Shown: positions 35,742-44,598, numbered from the stretch's first letter. The stretch is 55,269 nucleotides of DNA from Chloroflexi bacterium OHK40 (GCA_004367505.1 SFCB01000045.1:1-55269), one strand, 5' to 3'. Translations and numbers: made by a program. Notes: generated by a model from the sequence alone, not told the origin.

Positions 35742-36916
35742 TGATCTACCGCCCGCTCACCGAGGCCGACATCGAGGCCTACCTGGCCCTGGAGTCCTAC
35801 GCCTTCAACATCAACCCGGACCGGAGTGGGCTCGATGGCCCGAAGATGGCGCGCTTTCGGGGCCTCTTCGCCGGCCCCACCCTCGCCACCCAGCTCGAAT
35901 GCATCCCCCTGCGCGTGCGTACCGGCCTCGGCGAGATTGCCGCCGTGGGGATCGGCTCGGTGGCCACCGCGCCGGAGTACCGCCGCCAGGGCCACGTGGC
36001 CACCCTCCTGCGCCACCTGGTGGATGAACTGCGGGCCGCCGGCGTCACACTGGCCATCCTCTACCCCTTCAAGCGCTCGTTCTACGGCCGCTACGGCTGG
36101 GCAACCTTCTTCGAACGACGGATCTATCAGGGCGACCCGGCGCTCCTCGCGGGCTTCCGGCTCGGCCCCGGCGGCTTTGTGCGCGCCAGCGCCGCCGAGA
36201 TTCCCGAGCTCGACAGGATCTACCGCCGCGCGCTCCACGGGCGCTTCGGCCTGCTCGTGCGCGACGAGACCTGGTGGCGCGAGCAGGTGCTGCACGACTG
36301 GGAGCGCCGCCCCTGGAACGCCTACATCTGGCGCGACACACAGGGTCAGGGGCGTAGCTATCTCGTCTACCGCCTGGAGCAACACGGCCAGGGCCAGCGG
36401 CTCTTCTGCCGCGAGATCGCAGCGTGTGACCCGGAGTCGCGCGCGCAACTCTTCGCCTTTCTCGCCGCGCACCAGGACCAGGTGGCAACGGTGCGCTTTC
36501 CCGCTCCCGCCGATGCGCCGGTGAACCTCCTCTTCCCCGATCCGCTGGAGTGCGGCGTTGAGCCCCACTTTATGCTGCGCCTGCTCGATGTAGCGGGCGC
36601 CTTTGCGGGCTACACCTACGGGCGTGAGGCGCGTGGCCGCCTGACGCTCGCCGTGCGCGACGACTGGATCAGCGCCAACCAGGGCGTCTACGAGCTCGTG
36701 TTTGAGCACGGGCGCTGCCAGGTGCGCCGGCTCGCCGATGATGCCCCCGCTGGCCTGCAATGTGATGTACGCGCTCTCGCCCAGATCTACAGCCGTTATC
36801 TGCGCCCCCGCACCGCCGCCGCCTTCGGGGTGCTCGACGTGGTTGAGCGGGCCGACCTCGAGCTGCTTGAGCAGGCGTTCGCCGGGCTCGCACCGTTCTG
36901 CAGCGACTTTTTCTGA
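35741..36916 (+). CDS. GNAT acetyltransferase, Eis-like, with SCP2-like tail
   Basis: 391 aa from ATG 35741, which overlaps the previous stop by one base (TGATG); a GTG at 35738 is also possible. Domain 1 (about 1-155) is GNAT with the acetyl-CoA loop APEYRRQGHVATLLRHLV near residue 75 and PFKRSFYGRYGWA, which is typical of Eis. A second GNAT-like domain (about 160-285) and a C-terminal SCP2-like domain (about 290-390) complete the three-part Eis architecture. Eis proteins acetylate aminoglycosides or other amines; here the target is unknown. It is the last gene of this operon. Confidence 0.88.
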   Translation: MIYRPLTEADIEAYLALESYAFNINPDRSGLDGPKMARFRGLFAGPTLATQLECIPLRVRTGLGEIAAVGIGSVATAPEYRRQGHVATLLRHLVDELRAAGVTLAILYPFKRSFYGRYGWATFFERRIYQGDPALLAGFRLGPGGFVRASAAEIPELDRIYRRALHGRFGLLVRDETWWREQVLHDWERRPWNAYIWRDTQGQGRSYLVYRLEQHGQGQRLFCREIAACDPESRAQLFAFLAAHQDQVATVRFPAPADAPVNLLFPDPLECGVEPHFMLRLLDVAGAFAGYTYGREARGRLTLAVRDDWISANQGVYELVFEHGRCQVRRLADDAPAGLQCDVRALAQIYSRYLRPRTAAAFGVLDVVERADLELLEQAFAGLAPFCSDFF

Positions 36917-36983
36917 TCGGAGGCCCGTACACAGCTCGCTGCGATGAACCGGTCCCTCGTTTCGGTTCCGAAGGAGCAGCACG

Positions 36984-38174
36984 ATGCGCCGACGCGATTT
37001 CCTCGGTCTCATGGGAGCTCTGGCCACAGCCGGCGCCGCCGGACTGCCCGGAGCCAGGCCCGCCGCCGCCCAGCCAGACCGCCTCGCCTGGTGGGACCCG
37101 GCCACCAATGCCGCACCGACTCCCCCCGACTTCGTGGCCCTTGAATGGCGCTACCTCGCCGGGCGGATCAGCCGCAGCGCCGAGGACTTCGGCTTCGTCG
37201 TCTCTCTGGCCGACTACAACCCGCTGCCGCCCGTGAGCACGACGAGCCGCAACGAGCTGCTGGTGATGCGCCAGGAGTTCACAGGCGCTCAGTCTCATAC
37301 CACCCGGACGTATAGTGGCACGCTGAGCTACGATGGAGCAAGCGGCACATACAGCTTCACGACGCCCGACAATCCGGCCGTGAGCGCCACCTGGCGCCTC
37401 GACAGTGTGGCCCAGACCTATGCCCTCTCCGTCGCCGCGCCCGAACTGACGGTGACCGACCTGGTGCTGGCACCGCAGGGCCCGCTGATCGCCGAAGGCG
37501 GCGATGGCGAGATCAGCTCGGGGAACTTCAGCTTGAACGGGGTCCCGGTCAACCTCCTGTCAGACTACTACGCCGACTGGGTTGCCATCAGCAGTGGCGG
37601 GCAACCCCTCGGCCTGGGCCGGTTGGATATGCAGACGATTCGCCCGACGTTCGGGACGAATGCGCAACCCGGCTTCTCGCACCACTGGTTCGCCCTCGCG
37701 GCAACGCTCGCCGACGACACCGATGTCTGGGTCTCTGGCTGGGAGATTGTCACCGCCGCTGCGACGGTCTGGGCGCTCACCGTGGTGACTGGCCGTGGCG
37801 CCTGGAACGTCAGCTCGTACACCCACGAGAGCTTCAGCGGAGCGCAGCCGCTCGCCGTGCGCGTGCTGGCGTACCAGGCGGTGCCCGACACGTCGCCGGC
37901 CAGGCGCTCGGGCCGGCGCTGGCGTTTTCGGGCAGGCCAGGGGGCGCCGGGCGATCTGCTGGATGTGACGATAACCGTGCCGGAGGGGCAGTACATCCAG
38001 AACGCCCGCGCCTCCAGCGTGACCGGCATCGCGATGCAGGAGTCGCTGGGCCTGGAGGCCGTGGGCAGTGTTGGTGGCCTGGCAATCCGGCGCACCGACT
38101 TCGCGATCGTCGAGTCAACCTACAGTGAGCCCGGTCTGCCCTACCTGGTCGGGCTGCCGGTCCTCCGGGGGTGA
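36984..38174 (+). CDS. Tat-exported CrtC/AttH-like protein
   Basis: 396 aa after AAGGAG. The N-terminus is a Tat signal (RRRDFLGLMGALATAGAAGLPG with AxA-type cleavage near residue 28). The mature part looks like the two-lobed lipocalin-like CrtC/AttH family: VALEWRYLAGRIS, DFGFVVSLADYN, YYADWVAISSGG and HHWFALAATLADDTDVWVSGWEI split at domain ends. Relatives include carotenoid 1,2-hydratase and AttH-type secreted proteins. Export by Tat makes a carotenoid enzyme role less sure. It stands alone. Confidence 0.65.
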   Translation: MRRRDFLGLMGALATAGAAGLPGARPAAAQPDRLAWWDPATNAAPTPPDFVALEWRYLAGRISRSAEDFGFVVSLADYNPLPPVSTTSRNELLVMRQEFTGAQSHTTRTYSGTLSYDGASGTYSFTTPDNPAVSATWRLDSVAQTYALSVAAPELTVTDLVLAPQGPLIAEGGDGEISSGNFSLNGVPVNLLSDYYADWVAISSGGQPLGLGRLDMQTIRPTFGTNAQPGFSHHWFALAATLADDTDVWVSGWEIVTAAATVWALTVVTGRGAWNVSSYTHESFSGAQPLAVRVLAYQAVPDTSPARRSGRRWRFRAGQGAPGDLLDVTITVPEGQYIQNARASSVTGIAMQESLGLEAVGSVGGLAIRRTDFAIVESTYSEPGLPYLVGLPVLRG

Positions 38175-38349
38175 CAGAGCGATCCCGGCCAGCCCCGGGG
38201 AGCGTGGGGGCGCAACGTACTGCGCCCCTACCAACCCCATCCAACCACCTACCGGCTACCAACGCCCCGCCTCGAACCGGTGGCACGGATAGCTGTGTTT
38301 TTCCGTGGCGACGACGCGGATTGGCCACGAAGGCCACGAAGATACGCCT

Positions 38350-39408
38350 ATGACAATGCGCCCACTGTACATTTCCCCGGTTGGACGGGGCGGCGTTGAC
38401 TTCGGCATCCAGAACATCGCCCGCTCTGTGCGCGCCGCCGGGCTCCGCCCCGAGCTGTTGCGCCTGCCCGAGCTGTATAACTTTTTGCCCATGCTCATTC
38501 CCAGGGCGCTACCGCCGGGCTGGTGGCGGGGCTTCGACATCCTCCAGGGGCGCTCCCGGGTGGCCTTCAGCCTGCGATCCGCCGGCCTGCCCGTTGTCAC
38601 TACGGTGCACCACCTGACGACGGACCCCGAGTTACAGCCCTACAGCTCCTTCGCCCAACGGCTCTTCTACCGCCTGGTCGAGTCGCGCTACGACGGGCTA
38701 TCAATCGCCAACGCCGACGCCGTCGTCTGCGTGAGCCGCTTCACCCAGCGACAGGTGGAGGCCACCTACGGCCGGGCCGACAGCCTGATCATCTTCGATG
38801 GCATCGACACCGATATCTTTGTGCCGACCCCCGGGTTGGTCCGCCGCGATGACGGACTGCCGCCGAGCGATGCGCGTATCCGCCTGCTCTTTGTAGGAAA
38901 CCGCACGCGCCGCAAGGGCTTCGACCTGCTACCCCGGATTATGGACCAGTTGCCCGCAGATTATGTACTCTACTACACTGGCGGCTTTCAGGGAAGGGAG
39001 ACCACCCCACCCCACCCGCGCATGGTGCCGATCGGCTCGCCCGACCGGGCGGGTCTGGTGGCGGCCTACCAGAGCTGCGACATCCTGCTCTTCCCCTCGC
39101 GGCTCGAGGGCTTCGGGATCGCCCCGGCAGAGGCGCTGGCCTGCGGGCGGCCAGTCGTTACCACCAACGCCTCGGCGCTGCCCGAGGTGGTGGACCACGG
39201 GGAGAACGGCCTGCTGGTGACGCGCGACGATGTTGCCGGCTACGCCGAGGCGGTGCGCGCCCTCGGCGAAGACGCCGCGCTGCGCCGCCGCTTTGGTGAG
39301 CACGGGCGCGCCAAAGTGGTGCGCTGCTTCGGGTACGATCAGCTCGGGAACGGGTTCCGCGCACTCTACGAGCGGCTGCTGGCCGAGAGGAGCGTTCGGA
39401 AAGGTTGA
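38350..39408 (+). CDS. Glycosyltransferase family 4 protein
   Basis: 352 aa from ATG 38350; upstream in-frame codons to 38305 come from a GGCCACGAA-type repeat and are not protein-like. N-terminal domain: YISPVGRGGVDFGIQNIARSV. C-terminal domain: LLFVGNRTRRKGFDLLPRIM, then the donor site FPSRLEGFGIAPAEALACGRPVVTT with both glutamates. Complete and probably active. The acceptor is unknown. It is convergent with murJ, and the two share no terminator except a dispersed repeat between them. Confidence 0.9.
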   Translation: MTMRPLYISPVGRGGVDFGIQNIARSVRAAGLRPELLRLPELYNFLPMLIPRALPPGWWRGFDILQGRSRVAFSLRSAGLPVVTTVHHLTTDPELQPYSSFAQRLFYRLVESRYDGLSIANADAVVCVSRFTQRQVEATYGRADSLIIFDGIDTDIFVPTPGLVRRDDGLPPSDARIRLLFVGNRTRRKGFDLLPRIMDQLPADYVLYYTGGFQGRETTPPHPRMVPIGSPDRAGLVAAYQSCDILLFPSRLEGFGIAPAEALACGRPVVTTNASALPEVVDHGENGLLVTRDDVAGYAEAVRALGEDAALRRRFGEHGRAKVVRCFGYDQLGNGFRALYERLLAERSVRKG

Positions 39409-39430
39409 GCGCCTTGCAGAGGGTCAGAGC

Positions 39431-39480
39431 GCCTCAGAACGCCATCCGCTGGCGGTTCTGTGTCCTGGTTCCCGGTTCGC
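39431..39480. repeat. Dispersed AGAACGCC/CCTGGTTCCCGGTTC repeat, copy 1
   Basis: CAGAACGCC and GGCGGTTCTG form a small hairpin, followed by CCTGGTTCCCGGTTC. A second copy is at 42918-42970 and an inverted fragment at 44506-44525. Confidence 0.7.
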
Positions 39481-39483
39481 ACC

Positions 39484-41112
39484 TTAGCGCGCCCGCAGGC
39501 GCCCAACGATCGCGCGGGCAGGCGTGGCGCCGAGCGCCCCGGTGATGGCGAGGTAGAACGCGGACCCGAGCCCTCCCGCCAGCGCGAGCCAGCCGAGCAG
39601 CATGGGCAGGTCGCGCGTCCAGAGGTACCTATGGGCGGCGGAGAGGGCAGGCACGACGCCGGTGGAAGCATCGCGCAGCCCGGCGAGGCCCAGGCCAAGG
39701 AGGAGCGCCCCGGCGAGCGCGGCAGCCAGCGTACGCCAGGTAGGGCGATCGCGCCAGATGCCGGGGAGGACTCTGCCAAGCAGCAGCAGGAGCAGGAGCG
39801 CCTCGACATTGTTGGCAAGGCTGAAAGCCAGAGCGAGTGCGCCCACGTCGCCCCCGGCGCGCACCAGGGCCACACCGGCGGCAAGGTTCAGCGCCACCTG
39901 CAGCAAGCCCACGAGCACGGGCGCCCAGACGCGCTGCATCGCGTAGAAACAGCGGATGAGGATCTCGGAGGCGGCGAAGGCCGGCAGGGCGAGCGCATAC
40001 CCCATCAGCGCCGCGACCGTAAACTGGAGCGAGCGCTCGTCGAAGGCGCCGCGCTCGTAGAGTGCGCGCGCCACCGGGACGCCGAGGGTGAGCAGCGCCG
40101 ACGCAGCCGGGAGGGTGAGCCAGAGGATCGTCGCCAGAGTTGAGCGCGCATCGGCCGCGAGCTCATCGTAGCGGCCGCCTGCCACCAGGCGGGCGAGTCG
40201 CGGGAAGGCCACCGTGCTCAGGCTCAGCGAGAAGATACCGTAGGGCAGCAGCATGAGCTGGTAGGCGTAGTTGAGACCTGCGGCCTTCTCCACACCGGCG
40301 GGGAGCTGGGCCGCCAGGGCCAGAGTGGCCGCCGCGCTGATATGAGCCGCTGCCTGGCCAAGCACGCGCGGACCCATCTGCCGGGCGACCTGCCACACTT
40401 CAGGCGCGCCAGCGCCCAACGTGGGGCGCAGACGCATCCCGATCGCCAGCAAGCCAGGGAGCTGCAGCAGCAGGTAGAGCGCCGCGCCCACCACTACGCC
40501 CCAGGCCATGGCCCAGATCCCCAGCCCAGGCAGCAGCAAGCCGCAGAGCGCCCCGCCGATGATTCCCAGGTTGTAGACGGTCGGGGCCAGCGCGGGGAGC
40601 GCGAAACGGTCGCGGGCGTTGAGCGCGGCCATGGCTAGCCCACCCAGGCCGAGCAGCAGGGGGGAGAACAGGAAGAGCCGCGCCATGCCGCTGATCAGAT
40701 CGAGCGTAGCCTGGCTCACCTCGGGGCCGCCGTAGAGGGCGCCGGCCAGCCAGGGCGCGGCGACGAAGAGCACCGCGCTGGCGACAGCGAGAGCCAGCAG
40801 GGCCCACGTCACCACGGTGCTGGCCAGGCGCCAGGCACGCTGCTGGCCATCCCGCTCCCAGACCTCGATAAACACTGGGATGAAGCTGCTGCCGAGCGCC
40901 CCGCCGATGAAGACGAGGTAGAGCAAGTCGGTAATGCGAAAGGCGAGCACGTAGGCACCGTAGTCGGGAGAGGTGCCGAAGGCAAAGGAGGCGACGAGGT
41001 CGCGCAGGAGGCCGGTGATGCGGCTGAGCACGAAGCCGGCCATCACAATCAGGCTGTTGCGGAGCGCGCCTGAGCGGGCACGCCGCAGCAGCGCGGAGAG
41101 CGCGGCACTCAT
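39484..41112 (-). CDS. murJ: MurJ-family lipid II flippase
   Basis: 542 aa from ATG 41112. The upstream reading frame back to 41484 is rejected because it covers intergenic repeats. About fourteen membrane helices are present. The family start is clear: SLIVMAGFVLSRITGLLRDLVASFAFG and FIGGALGSSFIPVF. PTVYNLGIIGGAL near 190 and ILIRCFYAMQRVWAPV near 385 also match. It moves the peptidoglycan precursor lipid II across the inner membrane; some family members export other lipid-linked sugars. It is not linked to division genes here, and no other MOP flippase lies in the polysaccharide operon, so a role in that pathway is possible. Confidence 0.92.
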   Translation of the reverse strand: MSAALSALLRRARSGALRNSLIVMAGFVLSRITGLLRDLVASFAFGTSPDYGAYVLAFRITDLLYLVFIGGALGSSFIPVFIEVWERDGQQRAWRLASTVVTWALLALAVASAVLFVAAPWLAGALYGGPEVSQATLDLISGMARLFLFSPLLLGLGGLAMAALNARDRFALPALAPTVYNLGIIGGALCGLLLPGLGIWAMAWGVVVGAALYLLLQLPGLLAIGMRLRPTLGAGAPEVWQVARQMGPRVLGQAAAHISAAATLALAAQLPAGVEKAAGLNYAYQLMLLPYGIFSLSLSTVAFPRLARLVAGGRYDELAADARSTLATILWLTLPAASALLTLGVPVARALYERGAFDERSLQFTVAALMGYALALPAFAASEILIRCFYAMQRVWAPVLVGLLQVALNLAAGVALVRAGGDVGALALAFSLANNVEALLLLLLLGRVLPGIWRDRPTWRTLAAALAGALLLGLGLAGLRDASTGVVPALSAAHRYLWTRDLPMLLGWLALAGGLGSAFYLAITGALGATPARAIVGRLRAR

Positions 41113-41417
41113 AAGCGGGCCTCGGGGGCACAACACCCTTCTTCCGAGCCCCCACAGCCACCTGGCCCCGAGCGTGCCAGAGATGCCGACCCGTGCAGGG
41201 CCAGGCGCCCCACCTGCGGAGCGCGGGGCTGCTGCACCGTCGCCCGTTCCCCCGCACCCCCGGCCCCGCTCCCACAAGGGGAGCGGGGAGGGTCCGCATC
41301 GGGAAGCCTTCTGGCCCCCGCTCCCGTTCTTGGAGCGGGGGGTTCGGGGCCTACCCCCGCGAAAGCGGGGGTGAGGAGCAGGACGTTGCAACAGCCCTGC
41401 CGTGGAGCGGTGATCAG
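41113..41417. other. Repeat-rich intergenic region
   Basis: About 300 GC-rich bases upstream of murJ and rpsT, with hairpins such as GCTCGGGGGC/GAGCCCCC-like near 41115-41150 and a full copy of the two-hairpin repeat at 41320-41376. No gene seen. Confidence 0.5.
41320..41376. repeat. Dispersed two-hairpin intergenic repeat, copy 2
   Basis: GCTCCCGTTCTTGGAGC followed by a G-rich link and CCCCCGCGAAAGCGGGGG. Same order and length (within one base) as 6285-6340. Confidence 0.75.
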
Positions 41418-41446
41418 TTGCACCGAACAGACCATTCTGGTATACT
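41418..41446 (+). promoter_or_regulatory. Promoter of rpsT
   Basis: TTGCAC (41418-41423), a 17-base spacer and TATACT (41441-41446) preceded by TGG. Predicted start near 41453 gives a leader of about 82 bases containing a GGTCCCGATCGGGCC hairpin. Confidence 0.75.
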
Positions 41447-41534
41447 TGCGCGTTAGTGGACGCGGGGTCCCGATCGGGCCACAACCCGCATCAGAGCAAC
41501 AAACAGCGGTTGATTATACTGGAGGAAGGCCCCC

Positions 41535-41795
41535 TTGGCGAACACGAAGTCGGCAAAGAAGCGCATCCGCAGCAACGAGCGCAAGCACGCGCGCAACACG
41601 ATGTACCGCTCGCGCGTGAAGACGGCGATCAAGAAGGCTGAGCAGTCGATCTTCAGCGGCAAGCCCGACGATGCGATGATCCGCGAGGCGATCAGCACGC
41701 TCGACAAGGCCGCCGTCAAAGGCATCATTCACAAGAACAACGCCGCCCGCCGCAAGTCGCGTCTGATGAAGAAGCTCAACGCGGCAGCCGCCTAG
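41535..41795 (+). CDS. rpsT: 30S ribosomal protein S20
   Basis: 86 aa, complete. [17 protein letters not shown] and [15 protein letters not shown] at the start and [16 protein letters not shown] at the end are unmistakable. It binds 16S rRNA early in small-subunit assembly. The start codon is TTG at 41535, nine bases after GGAGG; the next ATG would remove the conserved N-terminus. In E. coli rpsT also starts with UUG and the protein limits its own translation, so the same control may operate here. It has its own promoter and terminator. Confidence 0.97.
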   Translation: MANTKSAKKRIRSNERKHARNTMYRSRVKTAIKKAEQSIFSGKPDDAMIREAISTLDKAAVKGIIHKNNAARRKSRLMKKLNAAAA

Positions 41796-41818
41796 TAGTC
41801 CGTAGCCTACCCGGGATC

Positions 41819-41860
41819 GCCAGTAGGGATGCGGCACACCGCGTCCCTACTGGCGTTTCT
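41819..41860 (+). terminator. Terminator of rpsT, overlapping the end of holA
   Basis: GCCAGTAGGGA (41819-41829) pairs perfectly with TCCCTACTGGC (41844-41854), followed by GTTTCT. The 3' arm covers the last codons of the convergent holA. Confidence 0.8.
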
Positions 41861-42803
41861 GGCATACCTCGGCCACGAAGAGTTCGAGCGCCGTATCGGC
41901 CTGGATGCGCCCGGTCTTGGTGGCCACATCGAGCTCCAGCAGCCGATCGTGGAGCCGCTCGAGCTCGCCGCGGGCGAAGCTGCGGGCCTGATCCATGGCC
42001 TTGCGTACCACAAAGGGCTTCTGCCCGAGCTCGGCCGCGATCTCATCAGGGCGCATGCGGCGGGCCGCCAGCTCCTGGACGCCAAGCAGCACACGCACCT
42101 GGCGGGCGAGCATAAACAGGACATAGGTGGCGGCCTGGCCCTCCTCCAGCAAGGCCCGCGCGCCACGCAGGGCCGGACCCATGCGGCGCGCGCTCAGCTC
42201 GTCGATGAAGGCGAAGAGGTTCTGCTCCTGCCTGTCCTGTACCAGGGTATCCACCGCATCGACGGTGATCGTCCCCCCCTTGCCGACATAGGTGGCAAGC
42301 TTTTCGAGCTCGGTGGCCAGCGCGCGGGTATCGTTGCCGACGAGCTCAGCCAGACGCTGGGACGCGGCGGGCTCCAGCCGCGCGCCGAGGCGCCGGGCCA
42401 GATCGGCCAGCCAGTGCAGCACCTCGCCGCCCTGGGGAGGGAGGAACTCCCGCACCTCGCCAACCTTCTTGAGCTGCGTATAGAGAATGCTCCGCCGGTC
42501 TAGATCGTCGCTCTCAACAAAGACGAGGTCGCAGGTGGCGGGTACCCGCTCGAGGTAGGCCCGTAGCTCCTCACGCTCTTTGCCCGCCTTCGTATGCTTC
42601 AGCGCGTCCGTCACGATCACCAGGCGCCGCTCCGCCAGGAAGGGCGCGGCCTCACAGGCGGCGGCCAGGGCATCGAGCTTCAGGCGCCGGCCATCCAGCC
42701 GCACCACATTGAGCTCGGCCACATCGGCGGGCACGGCAGCGCGGAGCCGCGCCAGGGCCTCGCTGCGGCTATACTCGTCGGGGCCGAAGAAGAGATAGAG
42801 CAT
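41847..42803 (-). CDS. holA: DNA polymerase III subunit delta
   Basis: 318 aa from ATG 42803 (MLYLFFGPDEYSR), the usual start of this family; codons further upstream are not conserved in style. Marks are FGPDEYSRSEALARL, LVIVTDALK, CDLVFVESDDLDRRSILYTQLKK and the C-terminal RQVRVLLGVQELAARRM with a late DTALELFV. Delta opens the sliding clamp as part of the clamp loader. The gene is convergent with rpsT, a neighbourhood (holA next to rpsT) seen in many bacteria, and this supports both names. Confidence 0.93.
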   Translation of the reverse strand: MLYLFFGPDEYSRSEALARLRAAVPADVAELNVVRLDGRRLKLDALAAACEAAPFLAERRLVIVTDALKHTKAGKEREELRAYLERVPATCDLVFVESDDLDRRSILYTQLKKVGEVREFLPPQGGEVLHWLADLARRLGARLEPAASQRLAELVGNDTRALATELEKLATYVGKGGTITVDAVDTLVQDRQEQNLFAFIDELSARRMGPALRGARALLEEGQAATYVLFMLARQVRVLLGVQELAARRMRPDEIAAELGQKPFVVRKAMDQARSFARGELERLHDRLLELDVATKTGRIQADTALELFVAEVCQKRQ

Positions 42804-43196
42804 GGGGCGTACAACGTGCTGGGGGTAGAGCCGGCAAGCGCGCGGGTCGCGCAGGCGATAGGGAGCAGCCCGCGCGTGGCGTGTGCGAAACGATGGAGCC
42901 ACTACGGTGGCTGAAGCGCATCAGAACGCCACCGCGTGCGGTTCTCCGATTCCTGGTTCCCGGTTCTTGCGCTCGATGGTGCCCCGTGCTGCCGTGAATG
43001 GACCAGTTTCGAACCTGCATGGAGCAGGTGGGTGCCCGTCTGTGAGCATCTGCGGCCCGCCGCATAGCTCAGCTCGTAAGAACAGGGCTCCCATCGAAAC
43101 CGTGTTGGCTCAAAACACATGCCCACCCACGGGCAGCCAGGGCATGCGGATGGTACCACGCTCACTGGTGAACCGCAAGCAGGAAGAGGCCCGGGC
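42804..43196. other. Intergenic with a repeat and a tRNA-like fragment
   Basis: About 390 bases. It has repeat copy 2 at 42918-42970. Around 43059-43125 there is a TAGCTCAG and a GTGTT...AACAC arm resembling a tRNA, but the acceptor and anticodon stems do not pair. No gene called. Confidence 0.5.
42918..42970. repeat. Dispersed AGAACGCC/CCTGGTTCCCGGTTC repeat, copy 2
   Basis: CAGAACGCC, a short link, GCGGTTCT, then TCCTGGTTCCCGGTTC. Same arrangement as 39431-39480. Confidence 0.7.
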
Positions 43197-44345
43197 CTAC
43201 GCTACTTCGAGCCCGCGCACGATCCCGACGACGAGGCGCGCGGCGCGCTCGATCAGCTGGGGATCGGGGCGATAGCTCCCGTTGGCGGGCGGCCCGGCGG
43301 GAGGTGGGCTCGCCACAATGGTGATGGCGCCGTAGCCGAGGCGACGCAGCGGGGCTGCCAGACTTCCTTCCACGGTCAGCGCCCGGGGCTCAGCGTCGAT
43401 CTGCGGGTCGGCTGCGTCGGTAGCAGCGGCCAGGCGTAGGAGCAGCGGGTCGGCGGGGCGAGCGCGCAGGCCACCCTCGCGCGTGGCATAGACCAGTTGC
43501 CCACCGACAAGTTGCTCCAGCGCGATCACGCGGGTACTCGAGCGCTCAAAGGGGTAGCGCCGCAGCAGGCTCTGCACCCCACGCGGGTCGCTGCCGGCCG
43601 CGCCGACAGCCACCGCCCATAGCTCGACATGATCCAGAGTGCCCAGGCGGCTCGCGGCCGTCACCAGGGCGGCCAGCGCGGCCAGGCCGCCGTCGCCGGG
43701 AGCGACGGTGAGCGGGCGCGTCGCGCCGATCAGGAGCAGGCCGAAGGGCAGTGCAGCCACCGGTGCGAGTGGCCACCACGGGCCTGGCAGGAGCCAGAGC
43801 AGCAGGCAGGCGCCAGCGAGCAGCAGGGCGCCACCGATGCGCGCGATGGCGGCACCGCGCGAGGGTCCTACCATAATAGCGAGCCCACGGTGCTGCACTG
43901 GCGTATCAAGGGGAGCAAGGATCAGCACACGCCAGCGTGGTGGGCGCGGGGCAATGCCGGCTGCCCCAGCGACAGCCCTGGTGCCAACGATATTCTGGCT
44001 GGCGCGGCGGGGGCCCACTGGTGGGATGGGTGTGAGCAGGGCGTCGGCGAGCAGCGCGGCGAGCAGCGCGGCAGCGAGCAAGAACGAGGGAAACGGCAGA
44101 AGCGGGGCGAGCAGCCCCGCCACGAGGCCCAGCACCCCTACCACCGCATAGGCACCGCCCGGCCGGGGCAGCACGCGCAGCTCGTAGGTGCTCACACCCA
44201 TCCCAGCACGGCGCAGGCGAGCGTTCACAAAGGCTGCCGCTGTCGCCTCTTGGGGTGAGGTGGGGCGCCTCAGACCGGCCTGGTCGGCCAGCTGATCCAC
44301 CAGCGCCTGAATCTCCTGGGTCTCGTCGCGGGTGGCGTTGTCCAT
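43197..44345 (-). CDS. Degenerate M28-peptidase-like membrane protein
   Basis: 382 aa. The N-terminal helix region (TQEIQALVDQLADQAG, about 9-24; AAAFVNARLRRAGM) looks like the start of an M28 aminopeptidase. Two hydrophobic pairs (about 68-110 and 160-205) interrupt the catalytic fold. The strand WRVLILAPLDTPVQ stands where M28 enzymes have the zinc ligand AH(L/Y)D, with His replaced by Pro; APGDGGLAALAAL stands where (D)NASG is expected. So the metal site appears lost and the protein is likely non-catalytic. The role is unknown, perhaps as a scaffold or sensor. Monocistronic. Confidence 0.6.
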   Translation of the reverse strand: MDNATRDETQEIQALVDQLADQAGLRRPTSPQEATAAAFVNARLRRAGMGVSTYELRVLPRPGGAYAVVGVLGLVAGLLAPLLPFPSFLLAAALLAALLADALLTPIPPVGPRRASQNIVGTRAVAGAAGIAPRPPRWRVLILAPLDTPVQHRGLAIMVGPSRGAAIARIGGALLLAGACLLLWLLPGPWWPLAPVAALPFGLLLIGATRPLTVAPGDGGLAALAALVTAASRLGTLDHVELWAVAVGAAGSDPRGVQSLLRRYPFERSSTRVIALEQLVGGQLVYATREGGLRARPADPLLLRLAAATDAADPQIDAEPRALTVEGSLAAPLRRLGYGAITIVASPPPAGPPANGSYRPDPQLIERAARLVVGIVRGLEVA

Positions 44346-44505
44346 GGGATGTCAGGCAGTCTAAAGCCTGATCCGATTGTCCAGACGCGGTGAGCTGTGC
44401 CCCACCCGAGGCTCCCTCCCGCAACTCTGCACCGCGCGTCGTGTCGCTCGCTCAGGCCATCCGGGCGCGCTCAGGGGGCGCCATCCCTGTCTGCTCGGGT
44501 GTAGA

Positions 44506-44525
44506 GCAAGAACCGGGAACAGGAA
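44506..44525. repeat. Inverted fragment of the CCTGGTTCCCGGTTC repeat
   Basis: GCAAGAACCGGGAACAGGAA is the reverse complement, with one mismatch, of the tail of the copy at 42918-42970. Confidence 0.6.
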
Positions 44526-44576
44526 AGCCGCAAGCGGAAGTGGAAGATCGTTCACAGGGACGCCCGGGAGAGGCAC

Positions 44577-44598
44577 GCTCCCGCGAAAGCGGGAACGA
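44577..44598. repeat. GCGAAAGC hairpin repeat, third copy
   Basis: CTCCCGCGAAAGCGGGAACG keeps the second hairpin of the repeats at 6285 and 41320, with a shorter stem. Confidence 0.55.

Noticed and set aside
41113-41484. N-terminal extension of MurJ to 41484
   Set aside because: These codons overlap dispersed repeats and the rpsT promoter; the conserved protein begins at 41112.
43059-43125. tRNA-like segment on the plus strand (TAGCTCAG, then a GTGTT/AACAC arm)
   Set aside because: The acceptor stem has no partner downstream, the anticodon stem does not pair, and the T-loop lacks TTC-A. At best a decayed tRNA fragment.
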